Positions 22,024 through 33,372 of a DNA stretch of 46,643 nucleotides are shown piece after piece (position 1 is the stretch's first letter; each line of letters starts with the position of its first letter). The notes below the pieces were generated by a model. It ran no database searches. It was not told the origin of the DNA and saw only the letters and a list, made by a program, of their open reading frames with translations. A program made the position numbers and the translations under genes. This DNA comes from Lingula anatina (taxonomy: Eukaryota; Brachiopoda; Lingulata; Lingulida; Lingulidae), in assembly GCF_001039355.2 (NCBI RefSeq), contig NW_019775699.1, positions 176,500 to 223,142 on the forward strand, in the 5' to 3' direction.

Positions 22024-22377
22024 CAGTCTTGTTTCGATGTACAAGTAATTGAAAACTGTAAAGTCTATTGATTCTGCCTTGAAAAAGGCGAGCGCTCAAA
22101 TACCAATCCCCACAGTTGCATGGATGACGAAGCAGAAAAAAAGGCCTCTATTTATTTTATCAACCCAACATCGCTTTTTCGTGGAATAGGAGCATGCGCA
22201 CAGGATTGTTTTTTCAACAAAAGCTGTTGCTATGTTTACATAAACATCATAACTGGGTTAAAATGGTCGGTAGCGGTCGATTTATTGGGGACTTAACTCC
22301 ACACAATATCATACCTGCGCAGACCACCTACACAGATATAAGCGAAATTTCGTTTTCGTTCCCGAGGACACATAACG
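22024..22377 (+). other. Putative non-coding first exon of membrane-protein gene, copy 2
   Basis: Ends at ACG|GTAAGT. The acceptor TTTCAG|GAG at 24,278 is the same as in copy 1, giving a 1.9-kb intron. The left end is approximate. Confidence 0.5.
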
Positions 22378-24277
22378 GTAAGTGTGGGAGTGGCCGGTCC
22401 ACGTCTTAATTAAATACTTTTTATCAAAAAATGCGTTCCAAATTTAGGCAGACGCGTGTTTTGCAATATTTTTACCTTGGAGTGTTGAACAGTTGTGTTT
22501 ACTATATTTTCCTTCAGTCGCTTGCTTACGTGTAGATAATGGTTTTCAAACGGTACGCATACTTTTTTGTGCGTGTCGTTCCAAAACGAAATACAGTATC
22601 TTTGATATTAATATGAAATTATCGAGTTGAGGTTAAAATGCACATTAATTAGATTCACTCTTATTAAATGGAGTACCCCCCCTCCCCCCAAGAACATTAG
22701 AACAGTACATAACTGTGTATAAAAACCCCAATATAAAGCCTTGAAAATGTCGAAAATAATGATAGAATAATGTGGAAACGGGGAAACACATACAAGTAAT
22801 TCGTTTTCTCCTAATTGTATGTTACAAAAAGATGCATTTTTCTGTTAAAATTGATATTCGCACCATTGGTTTGTAAACAGTAACTAAAGAATGATTGAAA
22901 GAAATGAGAGTTCCCACAATTGAATGAAACATGCGGTCCGCATGTCATGTTGCTCACGTTGCTTTGCGAAAGGGCGAGTGCTGATCACATTGACCGCGCT
23001 TTCCCTGCTAAAATAGATCGATTGCTAGTACGATAAGGTTATGTGAACACTGTACAGTCTAAGGACGCATATAATTTTCAACCTTTTTGGTGATAAAATG
23101 ACACATCTACCAAGCCCTTTTCTCTCCAATACCAATTACTTATCACTGGCCAATTTATGACTGGGGCTTTGAATGAAAAAATGAAAATGAACTAAAATGT
23201 TTGTCAAAAAACGTACTGGACTGATATGTAGCACAAAAGAACCCCTCTGTGAGCCAAATAATAATGATAATAATAATAATAATAAATGCTTTGTAACCCC
23301 TATATGCATGATAGTTCTTAACCATAGATTGTATAACTAAAAATACTTTTTAAGAGATGTGATTAATGTATTTATCATTTAAAAATTTCTGTGACTTGAG
23401 ATTTCAATCTTGTCTACGCAGATTTTAAACCTGCCGAGGCAAAATTAAGATTTCAGTCACGCCTAGGCGGATTAAAAATATGCTTGGGCATATATATGGG
23501 GTGGATAAAAACGTACTAAATTTTTAATACATCAAAGATTCTTTATTAATTTCATTCATTTATATCTTAGAATTATACCATTTTACTCAAAAGCTTGTAA
23601 TTGTGGTGGTCAGTTCAGAATTGTCACTTTAAAAACGCAATGCCAGAGTGAATCATTTCTTTAAATTTAAAGAGTGCATTAATGCACTCTCTTACTACCA
23701 CTTTGTATTTTTATATGCTGCTCTCTGTTAGGTATTTCATGATGTACACTACGATTGAATCTACAAGGACTAATCTACCCAAATTTCTGAAATATGTTTA
23801 CTGTATAAACATTTGCTATATTCACAGTAACAAAAAGGCCATACATTACTTGGATATTAAAGAAAATACTTTAAATTTGGTCAATATTTTTTATGGGTTC
23901 ATAGGCAACTTGTTCAAAATGTTCCTATGTCCTCTTTTAGGTTTAGATTTTAACTGTCGTCATCAACTGTACAGAAGTAAGATAAGACTGAAGAAAGGTT
24001 GTCATCTAAGGGACTATAAAACGATAAATGCCAGAATTGCAATAAGGGACTCTTTATTTTGAATTAATTGCTAAAGGGATGTAATAAAAACTGATAAGTC
24101 AAAACCTTTAAACGCCAGAGGAAAAATCGCGTAGTGGTGTAAAATTGTGGATAATAACGCAGACATTTTGAGAAATTTAAAATGGAGGTTTGGTGCATTT
24201 TTATCAATCCATTATATACCTAGCACCATTGTTTTAAATCAGCATCACACAAAAACGAATTTTATTCATCGTTTCAG
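22378..24277 (+). other. 5'-UTR intron of membrane-protein gene, copy 2
   Basis: Paralogous to 1,796-3,807 but lacks the left half of the MITE and carries an extra insertion at about 23,630-24,095. A short (AAT)n tract lies at 23,264-23,285. Confidence 0.5.
23630..24095. mobile_element. Copy 2-specific insertion of about 460 bp
   Basis: Flanking sequence is continuous in copy 1 (near 3,630). The insertion opens with a perfect 20-bp palindrome, AGAGTGCATTAATGCACTCT (about 23,670-23,689), followed by an open frame (23,682-24,062) rich in Tyr, Phe, Asn and Lys that resembles no family I know. I see no clear inverted ends. Confidence 0.4.
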
Positions 24278-24357
24278 GAGTCTGGTTATAATACCATTAA
24301 ATAAGCATAGGATTCAAGACGGGCAGTCGTAACAAATCGAAACCTGTTGAATGAAGA

Positions 24358-26229
24358 ATGGAAGAGCGTCATCCCTTTTCACCAGACCAAGCACCACAAG
24401 CACCACAAAACCAACACAACGAGCAGCAGCGGTCACACCTTGGCCAAGGTTCTCATGGCCAGGCACACTTACAACCGACCCATAATCTCGACCACCGTTA
24501 CCCGCAGCATCCGCACAACCAAGCTCAAGGCCCACCGCACCCAAACGCACCCTATAATGTCGGACATAATCAGGTCCACGTAGATCCTTCATATCCTCCC
24601 GCCGGCCAGCAGCATTATCCAAATACATATGGATACAATGGAACACAGCCCGGAACGGTGCAGTATAGTATGCCGTATCAACACGTTATCCCTCCACCCG
24701 GAAACCAAACTATGGATCGTGGGGAGATTCCAGTCAATCCCCATCAGCAACAAGGCCAAAACCACAACTGGTACAGACACAGGGTAAACCAGGTGTTCAT
24801 CGTTAGCTCAGAGTTGCGCATTCAGGATGTGGAGAACAGAGCGGCTGTTCGGACGGGATTGGAGTACATCTGGGGTATGCTGAAGGAGAACGGGGCAGCA
24901 CAACCTTTGGGTCCAAAGGTGGACTTCTTTGTGTCAGTCTACAAACAGATTCTGTTGACTCTGACCTTCATATTCGCCATAATTTTCGCAATATTGGATG
25001 GCGACCAAAACATCGCGTTCAACGTGATTGCTACACTCCTTACAGCCATTGAGACCTTGATCTGGCTTTTTGCAGGCTTCAAGTTCTTTCGGCGAATACT
25101 TTGCGTTAAATGTGTCCAAAAGAAAGTTGGTCCTGCCACTGACGTCGAGGAGAAGGTAATATCCGACACCGAAGGTGCTTCGGAGCAACTAGAAGCCACC
25201 CAGCGGGTTCCAGTCGTGGAAGACGCTTGCACCAGAGCTGCACAGTTTGCCAAAAATATTGGACAAGAAATCCTGCTGTACCCAATCATCGTATGTGACC
25301 TGTATGGGTTGGTGTCCGAGCAATCATACTCGTTCGGCAGTTGGAAGGCGGTTATTGGCATGTTGCTTCTTATTTTTGCGATGATAGAACTTATATTTAC
25401 GTACTCTGTGCGCATGTACATGCTAATCCTCGCTTTCAAGGTAATGGAAGATAAGATAGCTGGGATTCGACAGTGCGGGGCGTTGTGTTTTGGCGGAATT
25501 CAGTGGCGATACGTGTCGAATATTATCGGCAACGTGGTGGTGTTCATCTTAATGATAGCAATTCTCGGTATTCAGATTCAAGTTGATAACACTGTTCTCG
25601 GAGCGTTTCATGTTTCTGGAGCGGCCGTTTTCATGATAATATGCACCATGCTTCTCCCCATCTGTAACGTGGTCATCTTTTTGGCGATAAACATGCACGC
25701 CGTGATGGAGCTGCTGTATAAAGTTGACATTTACTTCGCTGAGATGCATCCGGGGACGAGAGAAGAATTTCGTGTGAAACACAATTTATTTGTCCAGCAA
25801 AACCCCGACGGTTCCTACTCCTTCAAAGTTGACGACTCGGCACAAAAATTACCAATATATAAGGAACGCCTTAATGGTTACCAAGCGGTCTCGACGTGGA
25901 AGCGCTTTTCCTTTGGGTTAAGCAACAAGTTCTTGGCGGTCGCTCTTTTTATTTGGACAGTATTTTATTCTGCCTATCTCTTAGTCTCCCCGGGACTGTA
26001 TAATTACTCCGCATCAAGTGGAGGACTGAATGAGGGTTCAGTTGGAACGTTGAAAATGTTTCTCTGGGTCTTCTTTACTATAGCAAATGCCCATGCGTAC
26101 ATACTAGGCATAATTATCACGGCCTACGTTACGTTACTTGTCACGGCGTTTTTTATGTCCTGTGTATGTGGGGAGAAGAAGATTGCCTGCTTTACATGCA
26201 CTTCTTGCTGTAATATCGACGATGACTAA
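24358..26229 (+). CDS. Multi-pass membrane protein of unknown family, copy 2 (623 aa)
   Basis: Paralogue of the CDS at 3904-5781, with the same layout: disordered His/Gln/Pro-rich N-terminus to about residue 143, polar linker, about seven or eight hydrophobic segments, and a Cys-rich tail CVCGEKKIACFTCTSCC. The start is set by in-frame stop codons in the exon after its acceptor (24,278). The first 56 residues differ by substitutions and a two-residue deletion. Residues of about 57-206 are identical to copy 1 except Lys/Arg once. The first two transmembrane segments then carry about ten changes in 40 residues (FAIIFAILDGDQNIAFNVIA here). An intact frame over 1.87 kb in both copies indicates two functional genes. 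Function unknown. Confidence 0.85.
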   Translation: MEERHPFSPDQAPQAPQNQHNEQQRSHLGQGSHGQAHLQPTHNLDHRYPQHPHNQAQGPPHPNAPYNVGHNQVHVDPSYPPAGQQHYPNTYGYNGTQPGTVQYSMPYQHVIPPPGNQTMDRGEIPVNPHQQQGQNHNWYRHRVNQVFIVSSELRIQDVENRAAVRTGLEYIWGMLKENGAAQPLGPKVDFFVSVYKQILLTLTFIFAIIFAILDGDQNIAFNVIATLLTAIETLIWLFAGFKFFRRILCVKCVQKKVGPATDVEEKVISDTEGASEQLEATQRVPVVEDACTRAAQFAKNIGQEILLYPIIVCDLYGLVSEQSYSFGSWKAVIGMLLLIFAMIELIFTYSVRMYMLILAFKVMEDKIAGIRQCGALCFGGIQWRYVSNIIGNVVVFILMIAILGIQIQVDNTVLGAFHVSGAAVFMIICTMLLPICNVVIFLAINMHAVMELLYKVDIYFAEMHPGTREEFRVKHNLFVQQNPDGSYSFKVDDSAQKLPIYKERLNGYQAVSTWKRFSFGLSNKFLAVALFIWTVFYSAYLLVSPGLYNYSASSGGLNEGSVGTLKMFLWVFFTIANAHAYILGIIITAYVTLLVTAFFMSCVCGEKKIACFTCTSCCNIDDD

Positions 26230-26282
26230 ACTGTGTTTGCTGTCAAACTGCTGTTGTGTGGATAGGAGCTGTTTTATTCTTT

Positions 26283-26580
26283 TAAGGTTGCGTCCACGTT
26301 TAACCTATTGTAGGCCCTACTATGTAGTTTGAACTACATGTAACTCCGCGGGGAGTGTATGCAATCAGATAAAAGAAATAATGTTTGGTCGTCCTCGTCC
26401 TGGTGGTTAGTAAATTTTAGGACCAAATATAATGTAGAATACAAAAAGCTGGTGTTTATACCGTTACACTGGAAACAAGGATAGGCATGATAATCTGATT
26501 GCAATCATCGACTGTCCTCTCGGAGTTAGTTCGAACTACTGGTACCTAGTGCGATAGTTTCGTTGTGTACGCATCCTAAG
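26283..26580. mobile_element. Inverted-repeat MITE, insertion 2 (copy 2)
   Basis: Counterpart of 5,836-6,116, in the probable 3' UTR of the membrane-protein gene. The arms are somewhat more degraded. Confidence 0.55.
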
Positions 26581-26663
26581 AGACAATCAGTAACACGACT
26601 TTAAACTAGACGTTTTTTACAGGTAACATTGTGAGCTAAGGCTTTTTTTTTTTACTTAAAATA

Positions 26664-26760
26664 GGCCACATTCAGAACAGTGGACTAACTAGTCCACGGG
26701 TCAAATATGGCCGACCCACTTGAATACTTCCCCTAGTAAGTCCGCTGTTCTGAATGCAGC
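26664..26760. mobile_element. Palindromic MITE, internally deleted (copy 2)
   Basis: Keeps both ends (GGCCACATTCAGAACAGTGG and GTCCGCTGTTCTGAATGCAG) but lacks about 70 internal bases present at 6,206-6,372. Confidence 0.6.
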
Positions 26761-27218
26761 TATATATTCATACCCCAGAAGGTAATAATGTGTCATGCTG
26801 TCACTTGTGTTTAACACAATTACTGTGACAAATGCATGTATGTTCCATGTAGCTATAGAAAATGTGCCAGAGATCAGTTTTACAAGTATTAATTCTATTT
26901 ATAAGGTACATGTAATAACGCACCATGCTGTAACCGGAGTTTCATGTATATACGCGGTCACATACATTAATGTAAAAATAAATCCCACGCTATATTTAAC
27001 ATTTCGTTATTGTTCATATCCTCGAGTTAACTATCCATTTTGGAGACTGATATAAAATACAGAATGTACATGTACAGACAGAGATACAGCTGTACTATTA
27101 TACCAATAAAACATTATATCAGTGTGATCCAAACTATAAAATCAAGATGAATGCTTTGTTGACACATTTTAAAAACCAAAACATTATTTTACAAGAAATA
27201 AACACAAGAATTCCACAA

Positions 27219-27221
27219 AAA

Positions 27222-27284
<63 letters not shown>
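27219..27284. repeat. (AAAT)n microsatellite, expanded
   Basis: About 16 AAAT units; the copy 1 tract at 6,776-6,812 is shorter. Confidence 0.9.
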
Positions 27285-27410
27285 GTGAAACTAGAATAAT
27301 GCCGAATTAAATTTCACCCCTCAGTATTTATATGTCGCTAAATCAGACAAGTGGTTAAGAATTTGAACTGTTTACGTTATAGACAATCAAATAGTCTCAG
27401 ATTGTACACA

Positions 27411-27416
27411 TTTATT
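27411..27416 (-). promoter_or_regulatory. Candidate poly(A) signal of sulfotransferase copy 2, displaced
   Basis: Minus-strand AATAAA equivalent to 6,947-6,952. The Tc1 element now lies between it and the stop codon at 29,211. Confidence 0.3.
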
Positions 27417-27443
27417 AATTCTAGCATTTTTACAGTACATATA

Positions 27444-29109
27444 TACAGACTTGACATTTAATATGGAATATTTCAGTTTTAAAGGTATACCTAGGTAAAA
27501 ATGCGTTCTTCATTGAAAAAACTCAGATCTCATATAAGATATCTGACTGGAGAAGTGTGAAGACAGGTGTGTCTCTACCAATTAACTGATTACCAAGTCT
27601 GACGCATTGCTGCATTGTGTAATATGCAGTGATTTAATTGGGTAGTGCTCCTTTGGGGTGGCCAAAGCTTGACTTTGGCGAGGCATGGTTCTGTCATAAA
27701 TGTATCCATATGTCGGCAACTATTGCATAGAAGAATTTGAAATTTTGCATGCAAGCGGTCGGTTTTGCAGTGCGTAAAATGAGTTAAGCATTGTTTATCA
27801 AAATCGTTAAGCTGTGCCAGAATGGCGCGAAAAAGACAGACATTGCCAGACAGATTATTGCCCCAAACGGAACTGTCCGCACAGTTTCATAGAGTAATGC
27901 CCAGGGTTATGTGCCCACACAGACAACACGTCCAATGTATCGATATCTTACCACCAAGATACAGGACTCAATGTCCTTCAGGAAATGCTGCTACAATTAA
28001 ACCAAAACCACCTAGTCCGTTTCAAATGAGGGGCAAATTGTCACCAAAACGCGTTTTCAAGGCGCTAAGCGAAGACCAAAATGGTTTCAGCAGGTTAGGA
28101 TATTAGGCCACCTCTGAGGAAGCCACTGTAAACAGCAAAACAGCGTAGTTTGTTTCTCTAATTAATTGGGGACCATGTCCGTTTCTGGGTAGAACACTGA
28201 AATCGCGTTGTTTTCTTTAATGAGGTCAGATTTCACCTGTACCGCTAAATTGGTCAAAAAAGAGTTTACAGACATCCTGAAGAGGCCTACGACAAGGTGT
28301 GTGCCGCTTCTGAAGTGACTAGGGCCATTGACATCGTCAATATTTGGAGTTGATACCACATTGGTGCCAAAACACCAATGGAAGTCATCGATGAAAACCT
28401 GAACCAGATCAAATAAAGGAATAATCTGGGAACCACTTGACTATCATTTGATAGGGGGCACCTTAGGCACAGTTTTAGGTTGCACGATCAGATTGCTGGT
28501 TCACACAGAAAACTTTTTATAGCAGATAACTTACAGAACCAAAGGAATAAGCAGCTACCTTGGTCATCAAAATCGCCATATTTGAACCACTTTGACAATA
28601 TGTGGTTCGGTCAATAGTCGCCAAATCAACGGCCTGCATGTCCTACAACAAAACTGAACCAAATTGGACAAGTTTTAACCGTTGACTGGAATTTTATTCC
28701 AGATTAAATTCTGAAAAAATATCGCAAGAAATGCCTTGCCTCTTGAAAGCTCTGGTAGCAGGAAGATAAGGTCAGGCATAGCAGCGACTGTTAATGTGAC
28801 TAGACACTGACATGAGGGTCCTTTGTGGGTCGTGTAATTCTTTTAAAGACGATAATTTAGGAGATATGGAGATCCAAAATATCGCTTTCAATGGTTGTCG
28901 TATGACTTAAAATTGGCAATGCATTTTTGTTTGCTTCACTGGGGAAGTCAATTAAAGAACTGATGTTGCAATGACATGGAACATTTTATCAAAAGTTATT
29001 AAAACACGATTTTAATCCCTATTTTTATTTATCAGTCTGCAAAATAGGAAAAAAACTGATTAATAATGATTTAGAAAAAATATTCCATATTAAATGTCAA
29101 GTCTGTATA
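27444..29109 (+). mobile_element. Tc1/mariner-family DNA transposon, decayed
   Basis: 1.67-kb insertion absent from copy 1 (empty site near 6,980). The ends are perfect 28-bp terminal inverted repeats starting CAGACTTGACATTTAATATG, flanked by TA as expected for the TA target duplication of the superfamily. Length fits a full-size Tc1 element. It lies inside the probable 3' UTR of the copy 2 sulfotransferase gene. Confidence 0.85.
27822..28690 (+). pseudogene. Tc1-type transposase remnant
   Basis: Pieces of the transposase occur in order on the plus strand with stops and frameshifts between them: an N-terminal start MARKRQTLPDRLL near 27,822, a degraded linker around 27,900-27,960 (QTTRPMYRYL), a VYRHPEEAYDKVC segment near 28,264 and the DDE-domain block LPWSSKSPYLNHFDNMW near 28,552-28,604. 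In active Tc1 proteins the last block reads with Asp where this copy has Tyr and ends in an Asn-Leu-Trp-Asp motif. The gene is dead. Confidence 0.75.
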
Positions 29110-29210
29110 TATAGGAAAATAAGTTTTTTCGTTCCGTTGCAATTTAAATTGTATGCTTTAAAGAGGCTTGTAGGCAAATTATGCACCACATTTGTACATG
29201 TATCTATACA

Positions 29211-30078
29211 TTATTTGGCATTACTCTGAACTCTGTTAGATTGGCCGTCCTTTCTCAGTCTTTCTTGACTTTTTCGAGATTGTATATTGGCGAATGATTC
29301 ATAGCCCAACTTTTGTATGACCTCACCACAATAGCTGTCTACCTCAACGCCTAGGGATGGCTGTATCGTTCTCTCCCATTGGTGAGCTGTTTGCGATGAG
29401 TTTACTCTACTTGTGCCGTACGGATCAGACATAACATCCCCTTCTATTTTACCAGATGTAGTATTAACGAGCCACTCTCTAACATTGGCCGGCATTTCCC
29501 GCCCAATAAACTCGTATATCTTGTCAGCATAGGCGATGGGATTGTCCGCTAAGTCTTCGTACCGGAGGGTCATAATGCGACCAGGGAACCGACTTTGTAG
29601 CCTGTCGCGTGCAACGAGATCGGGGATCATGTGTTCCTTGCAACGTTTGACTATCTCACACGTCATGTTGCACTTCTGAAGCGTCACAGGCCGGATCAGC
29701 TTGTATTTTCGCATCGATAAAATCGAAGCCCGTGGATCGCGCACGAGATAAAGAATCTTTACTCGTTCGAACTGCCTCAAAATCGGCTCGAGGTCTGTCA
29801 TACGGAGCACGACAATTTTGAATGCTTTAAACGATTTGTCGCATGCCCGTTTTATCAGTGGGATGCATTGGATGTCTTCTGCCGTTGTGTTGTACTTTAA
29901 AATGCATGAGGCATAAGTTCTTAAATGTATGTGTCTGCCAAGAGCAATGAAAAACCAGTGAGAAGGTGACTCCGGCGCTAAGACATTGACAGGAACCTTG
30001 GTAAAATCACATGATATCAAGTTTTTGACCACGTCCGTCATGAATTCTTTTTTGGGTAGTCCTGTACTTTCCATGGTC
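29211..30078 (-). CDS. Carbohydrate sulfotransferase, copy 2, exon 3
   Basis: Catalytic C-terminal exon of the intact copy. The 3'-phosphate-binding motif is VKILYLVRDPRASILSM. RIMTLRYEDLADNP and the region up to KLGYESFANIQS match copy 1. The acceptor is TTACAG|G (exon start 30,078), phase 2. Because of one extra base relative to copy 1, the C-terminus runs on as SRKSQERLRKDGQSNRV and ends QSNAK. Exons 1 (32,896-33,109), 2 (30,856-31,087) and 3 sum to 1,314 bases, a 437-residue type II membrane enzyme, about the usual size for CHST1-like Golgi 6-O-sulfotransferases. The acceptor sugar cannot be deduced. Confidence 0.88.
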
Positions 30079-30291
30079 CTGTAATGGTACATTTACAACG
30101 AATTACGCTTAAATACAGATTGTTTGTGCTGGTATAATGAGCTGTGATTGCTCTATAGTCCTTCATTTAACAATGCAAAACAAAAGGTATCTTGTGCGAG
30201 ATTTTTTGCATCAAATGTAATTTTCACTTGTGAAAAAAAAAACGTAATACAAATTTTTCTTAATCACGAATTACTGCATGGACCCGACCCT

Positions 30292-30364
30292 GTACCCAGC
30301 AAACGCTTAACGTTTTATAAACGTTATGTTAACGTTAAAATAACGTTCTTTGTTTGCTGGGTAC
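30292..30364. mobile_element. Short palindromic repeat GTACCCAGCAAAC...GTTTGCTGGGTAC, copy 2
   Basis: Termini are perfect 13-bp inverted repeats; the inside is AACGTT-rich. It lies in intron 2 of the sulfotransferase and is the counterpart of 8,158-8,226. Confidence 0.65.
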
Positions 30365-30448
30365 TTGGATTCCATGTTACTAATTACAAATCTTAGTTCT
30401 ACACAATTCACTATTCTTAGACTGAATTCCCATGCCTAGGTCGATCCA

Positions 30449-30646
30449 CCTGGATTGGTCTAACTCCCTGGGGAGTCTCACTAAATTGCTATCAACTAAC
30501 CGGCTTAAATGCTTGTCACACCTACCAAATCAACTAGAGGGTAAAGATAATTACCCCCTAACAGCTTTACTGGGCGTGACAGACATTTAAGCCGGTTACG
30601 TTGATAGCAATTTAGTGAGACTCCCCAGGGAGATAGATCGATCCAA
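30449..30646. mobile_element. Inverted-repeat MITE, insertion 3 (copy 2 only)
   Basis: Arms of about 73 bp (30449-30522 and 30574-30646) are reverse complements with few mismatches and share CTCCCTGGGGAGTCTCAC. The flanks are continuous in copy 1, so this inserted after the duplication, in intron 2 of the sulfotransferase. It is the freshest member of the family also seen at 2,768 and 5,836. Confidence 0.8.
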
Positions 30647-30855
30647 AAATCTGTGCGAATGGTACCTGTGGTCTTCCTGACTATTCATATGAAAAATCAG
30701 GTACTTCTTATAGGTTGGGTGTCGTTTTACTGTCCGAATGGGAAGAGATCAGTAGATTTTCAGAATATTTGGTCTAATAAGCCTAACTCTGGGATATTTT
30801 CAAAAGCGTATGGTATATTTTACCGGGTAATGCGGCTAAAACTTAATACCGTTAC

Positions 30856-31087
30856 CTTTGCGAGTTATCGGTGTAAGTTAAATGTCGCTTCATGGATGCC
30901 CTGTCAAGTTCATGCGTGGGCTCAAACATGTAAAAAGCGTCCGGGTTTTGGTTAAAAAGTTCCCCAACCAAGCTGGAGCCACTCCGAACATAGGTCACGA
31001 TAAGAACGGCGTCACCTCTTGGGTCCATGTCGGTGTTGTGAATTGCGCTGTTGGTACTCTCGCCTGATATTTTACTGGTCAGTGTTC
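30856..31087 (-). CDS. Carbohydrate sulfotransferase, copy 2, exon 2
   Basis: Stem plus 5'-phosphosulfate-binding site. The acceptor ATGCAG|GA (exon start 31,087) follows a T-rich tract, and the donor is AG|GTAACG. Entry phase 1 and exit phase 2 fit exons 1 and 3. It encodes [20 protein letters not shown] and continues [17 protein letters not shown], with the Arg-Ser-Gly-Ser-Ser PAPS loop of the family. Confidence 0.85.
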
Positions 31088-32648
31088 CTGCATATTTAAA
31101 TAAAAATGGCGGTTGAAAACAATGAAATTAAAACAGTCATAGACATTTACATTGGTCAGTCAAATTGAAGACAGTCCAGGAAAAAATCTTTTTCGATTTC
31201 TACATGATAGTTAAGTGTTTACTAGTATTGTGTCCAGTAGATTTGCAGACCATATAGTGACCAAAGGGCCAGTGGAGTAAGTAGCTCTCAGCACTGGATA
31301 GATAATCTTTTAAACTAGTTTTCTCATGAAACGTATTAAGCACTCGAACAACGCATGCTCTGGCCCCCTTGCAAACAGTGGTGTTTACTTTCAGATGTAT
31401 TTCTCTCAGATGTAAAGATAATTTAAGTCAAAACTGATATTTTCCGACTTTCTGTACTCATTTACTTTTTTCTTTTTTCATGAAAATGATTTATATTTTA
31501 ATAAAGAAAAACATATTCGTTGCCAACTTTCTCAGTTTCCTTTGCAAGAAAAACTAAGAGTTCTACAACCGTTTTTGCCTAACTCCTATGTTTACTTTAA
31601 CTATTCCATATTAAGATACTGGTAGTGCATTTTCCCGTGTGGTTCATATGTTCTACTTGTATTTCCACACAGCAGTGAGGCAGCCATATGAAAGCATCAA
31701 ATATTGATAATGCAACACAGCGCGGTAAATTTATTATGAGTTTCATGCAATGGAGAAGTATAAAAACTACAACAACTTGCTGCTCAAACGAAGTGAGGAG
31801 GGTCACGATTATATTGTTTCAACTATTAACTAGGTTAGAATGTGTTCAACACTTACTTTAAAATGAATGGACTAGAATAGCGTTCATCTCTTGTCGGTTG
31901 TGAATGTGTATTTAGATGACATCATTTTCTATATAACTTAAGTTGGCCCTAAGACAAGAGAATACACTTGAGTTCGCGTAGTCTATATGTAGAACCGGAG
32001 TTTGTTCATATCTAGGAGTCAAAAATGAATCAAATCTCGTAAAGTAGCAGCATTCTTGGAAACATTTATTTAACGATGTAGAAAATTGTAAAAAGAAAAA
32101 AAACCTAACATTTTGTTTCAACTCAATCTGATTTACAACGAAAGAGTTGAGGTTGTATAAGTGGGTGCCTATATCTATATTAAAGAAGGTACTTGTCCCC
32201 TCCGACATATACGCGTATAACACCACAGTGCTTTTCATCTGCCAATATGATACTGTGCTACTAGTGTCACATAAAATGGGCCAACGGGTTTGTCATACTA
32301 AATATATTAGGTTACTGTTTTACGTCGCTTAAAATTATAAATAGAAAAGTTAACAAAAAGAACTCGCAATACAAAGAATATACTGTAAGCACAGACATTC
32401 TTTGAGAAGAGGGTTAGTTTTAATTGCAGATATACAATATTAGAATGGGTTGAAAATGTGAAATATTCCTCTTCTTAATCTAACGTTAACGAATAGTTGA
32501 CCGCAAAACTCCTTTGGCTAACAATAATTACTGGTGGCTGTGGTCAAATTCATTAATTACAAAGCTAAAATATTTGCATTCTTAACCCTATCACCAAACT
32601 ATCGCATAATGATTAACATTGAAAACAAGACACTTCTTACTCAATACA

Positions 32649-32663
32649 AAAAAAAAAAAAAAA
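32649..32663. repeat. Poly-A tract
   Basis: 15 A in sulfotransferase intron 1; only about 6 A at the equivalent place in copy 1 (near 9,691). Confidence 0.85.
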
Positions 32664-32895
32664 CAGTTTCATGAAAATTATTATCAAAACAGCAGTAACT
32701 GCTACTTACGTGGTTCATCTTTAATATGGAATGTTTGGGCGTATAGGTACCAGCGTAACAATACCAAATCAGTTAAGCATCAAGTGCTAGAACATATGTA
32801 TATAAAGCTTCCGAAAATAATATTAGCCGATAACTTGAAAAGAGGGAAATTATAATTGTCAATGGCAAACGTCAAACACCTTGAGCAATACTTAC

Positions 32896-33109
32896 TTGTC
32901 ACGGTGAAACCATCAGTTGATGCCTGGTTGGCAACTGGCTCCATCTCTGTGATGGAAGTGGTTGATGGTATATATTCAACATATCTTATCTGTTGCTGCC
33001 TTTTGTTCTCAAATACCCTTGACTGGATCTTGTACGTCCACAACAGCGAGGCACAGAAAACTACGCTACAGAAGGCAGTGAAACATACCCATAACTTCAT
33101 CAGCGCCAT
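32896..33109 (-). CDS. Carbohydrate sulfotransferase, copy 2, exon 1
   Basis: Starts MALMKLWVCFTAFCSVVFC, with a signal-anchor helix at about residues 7-25 and then a stem of about 45 residues. The donor ACAA|GTAAGT (32,890-32,895) is strong. Nearly identical to 9,938-10,151. Confidence 0.85.
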
Positions 33110-33372
33110 GACCTATATTTGCCTTTCAGGAAGCAAAATGGTTATACTGGCTGCCACTTTCAAGGGATATGCGACCAGATGAAGGTAGCAAAGATAAAAG
33201 CTGACAGAGAAGTGAGTCAGTGTGCGAGCTGAGGATTGTTATAACGCAAGCTTCTAAGGAAAGCTGGGTACAATAAACATTGAACAAGCACCAGTATAAC
33301 ACGATAAAAGCAAAGTTCTGAACAGTTTAATTAAAAAAAAAAAGCCTTGTATCGACCTCTTTTTTCTGTGCA

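Larger units (their letters stand above)
20108..23046. repeat. Direct duplication of 2.9 kb, right copy
   Basis: Partner of 17,206-20,106. This copy continues without a break into the rest of block copy 2, so its first exon is the natural one for the gene at 24,358. Confidence 0.85.

Noticed and set aside
30148-30396. 82-codon open frame
   Set aside because: It runs through intron 2 and the palindromic repeat at 30,292-30,364.
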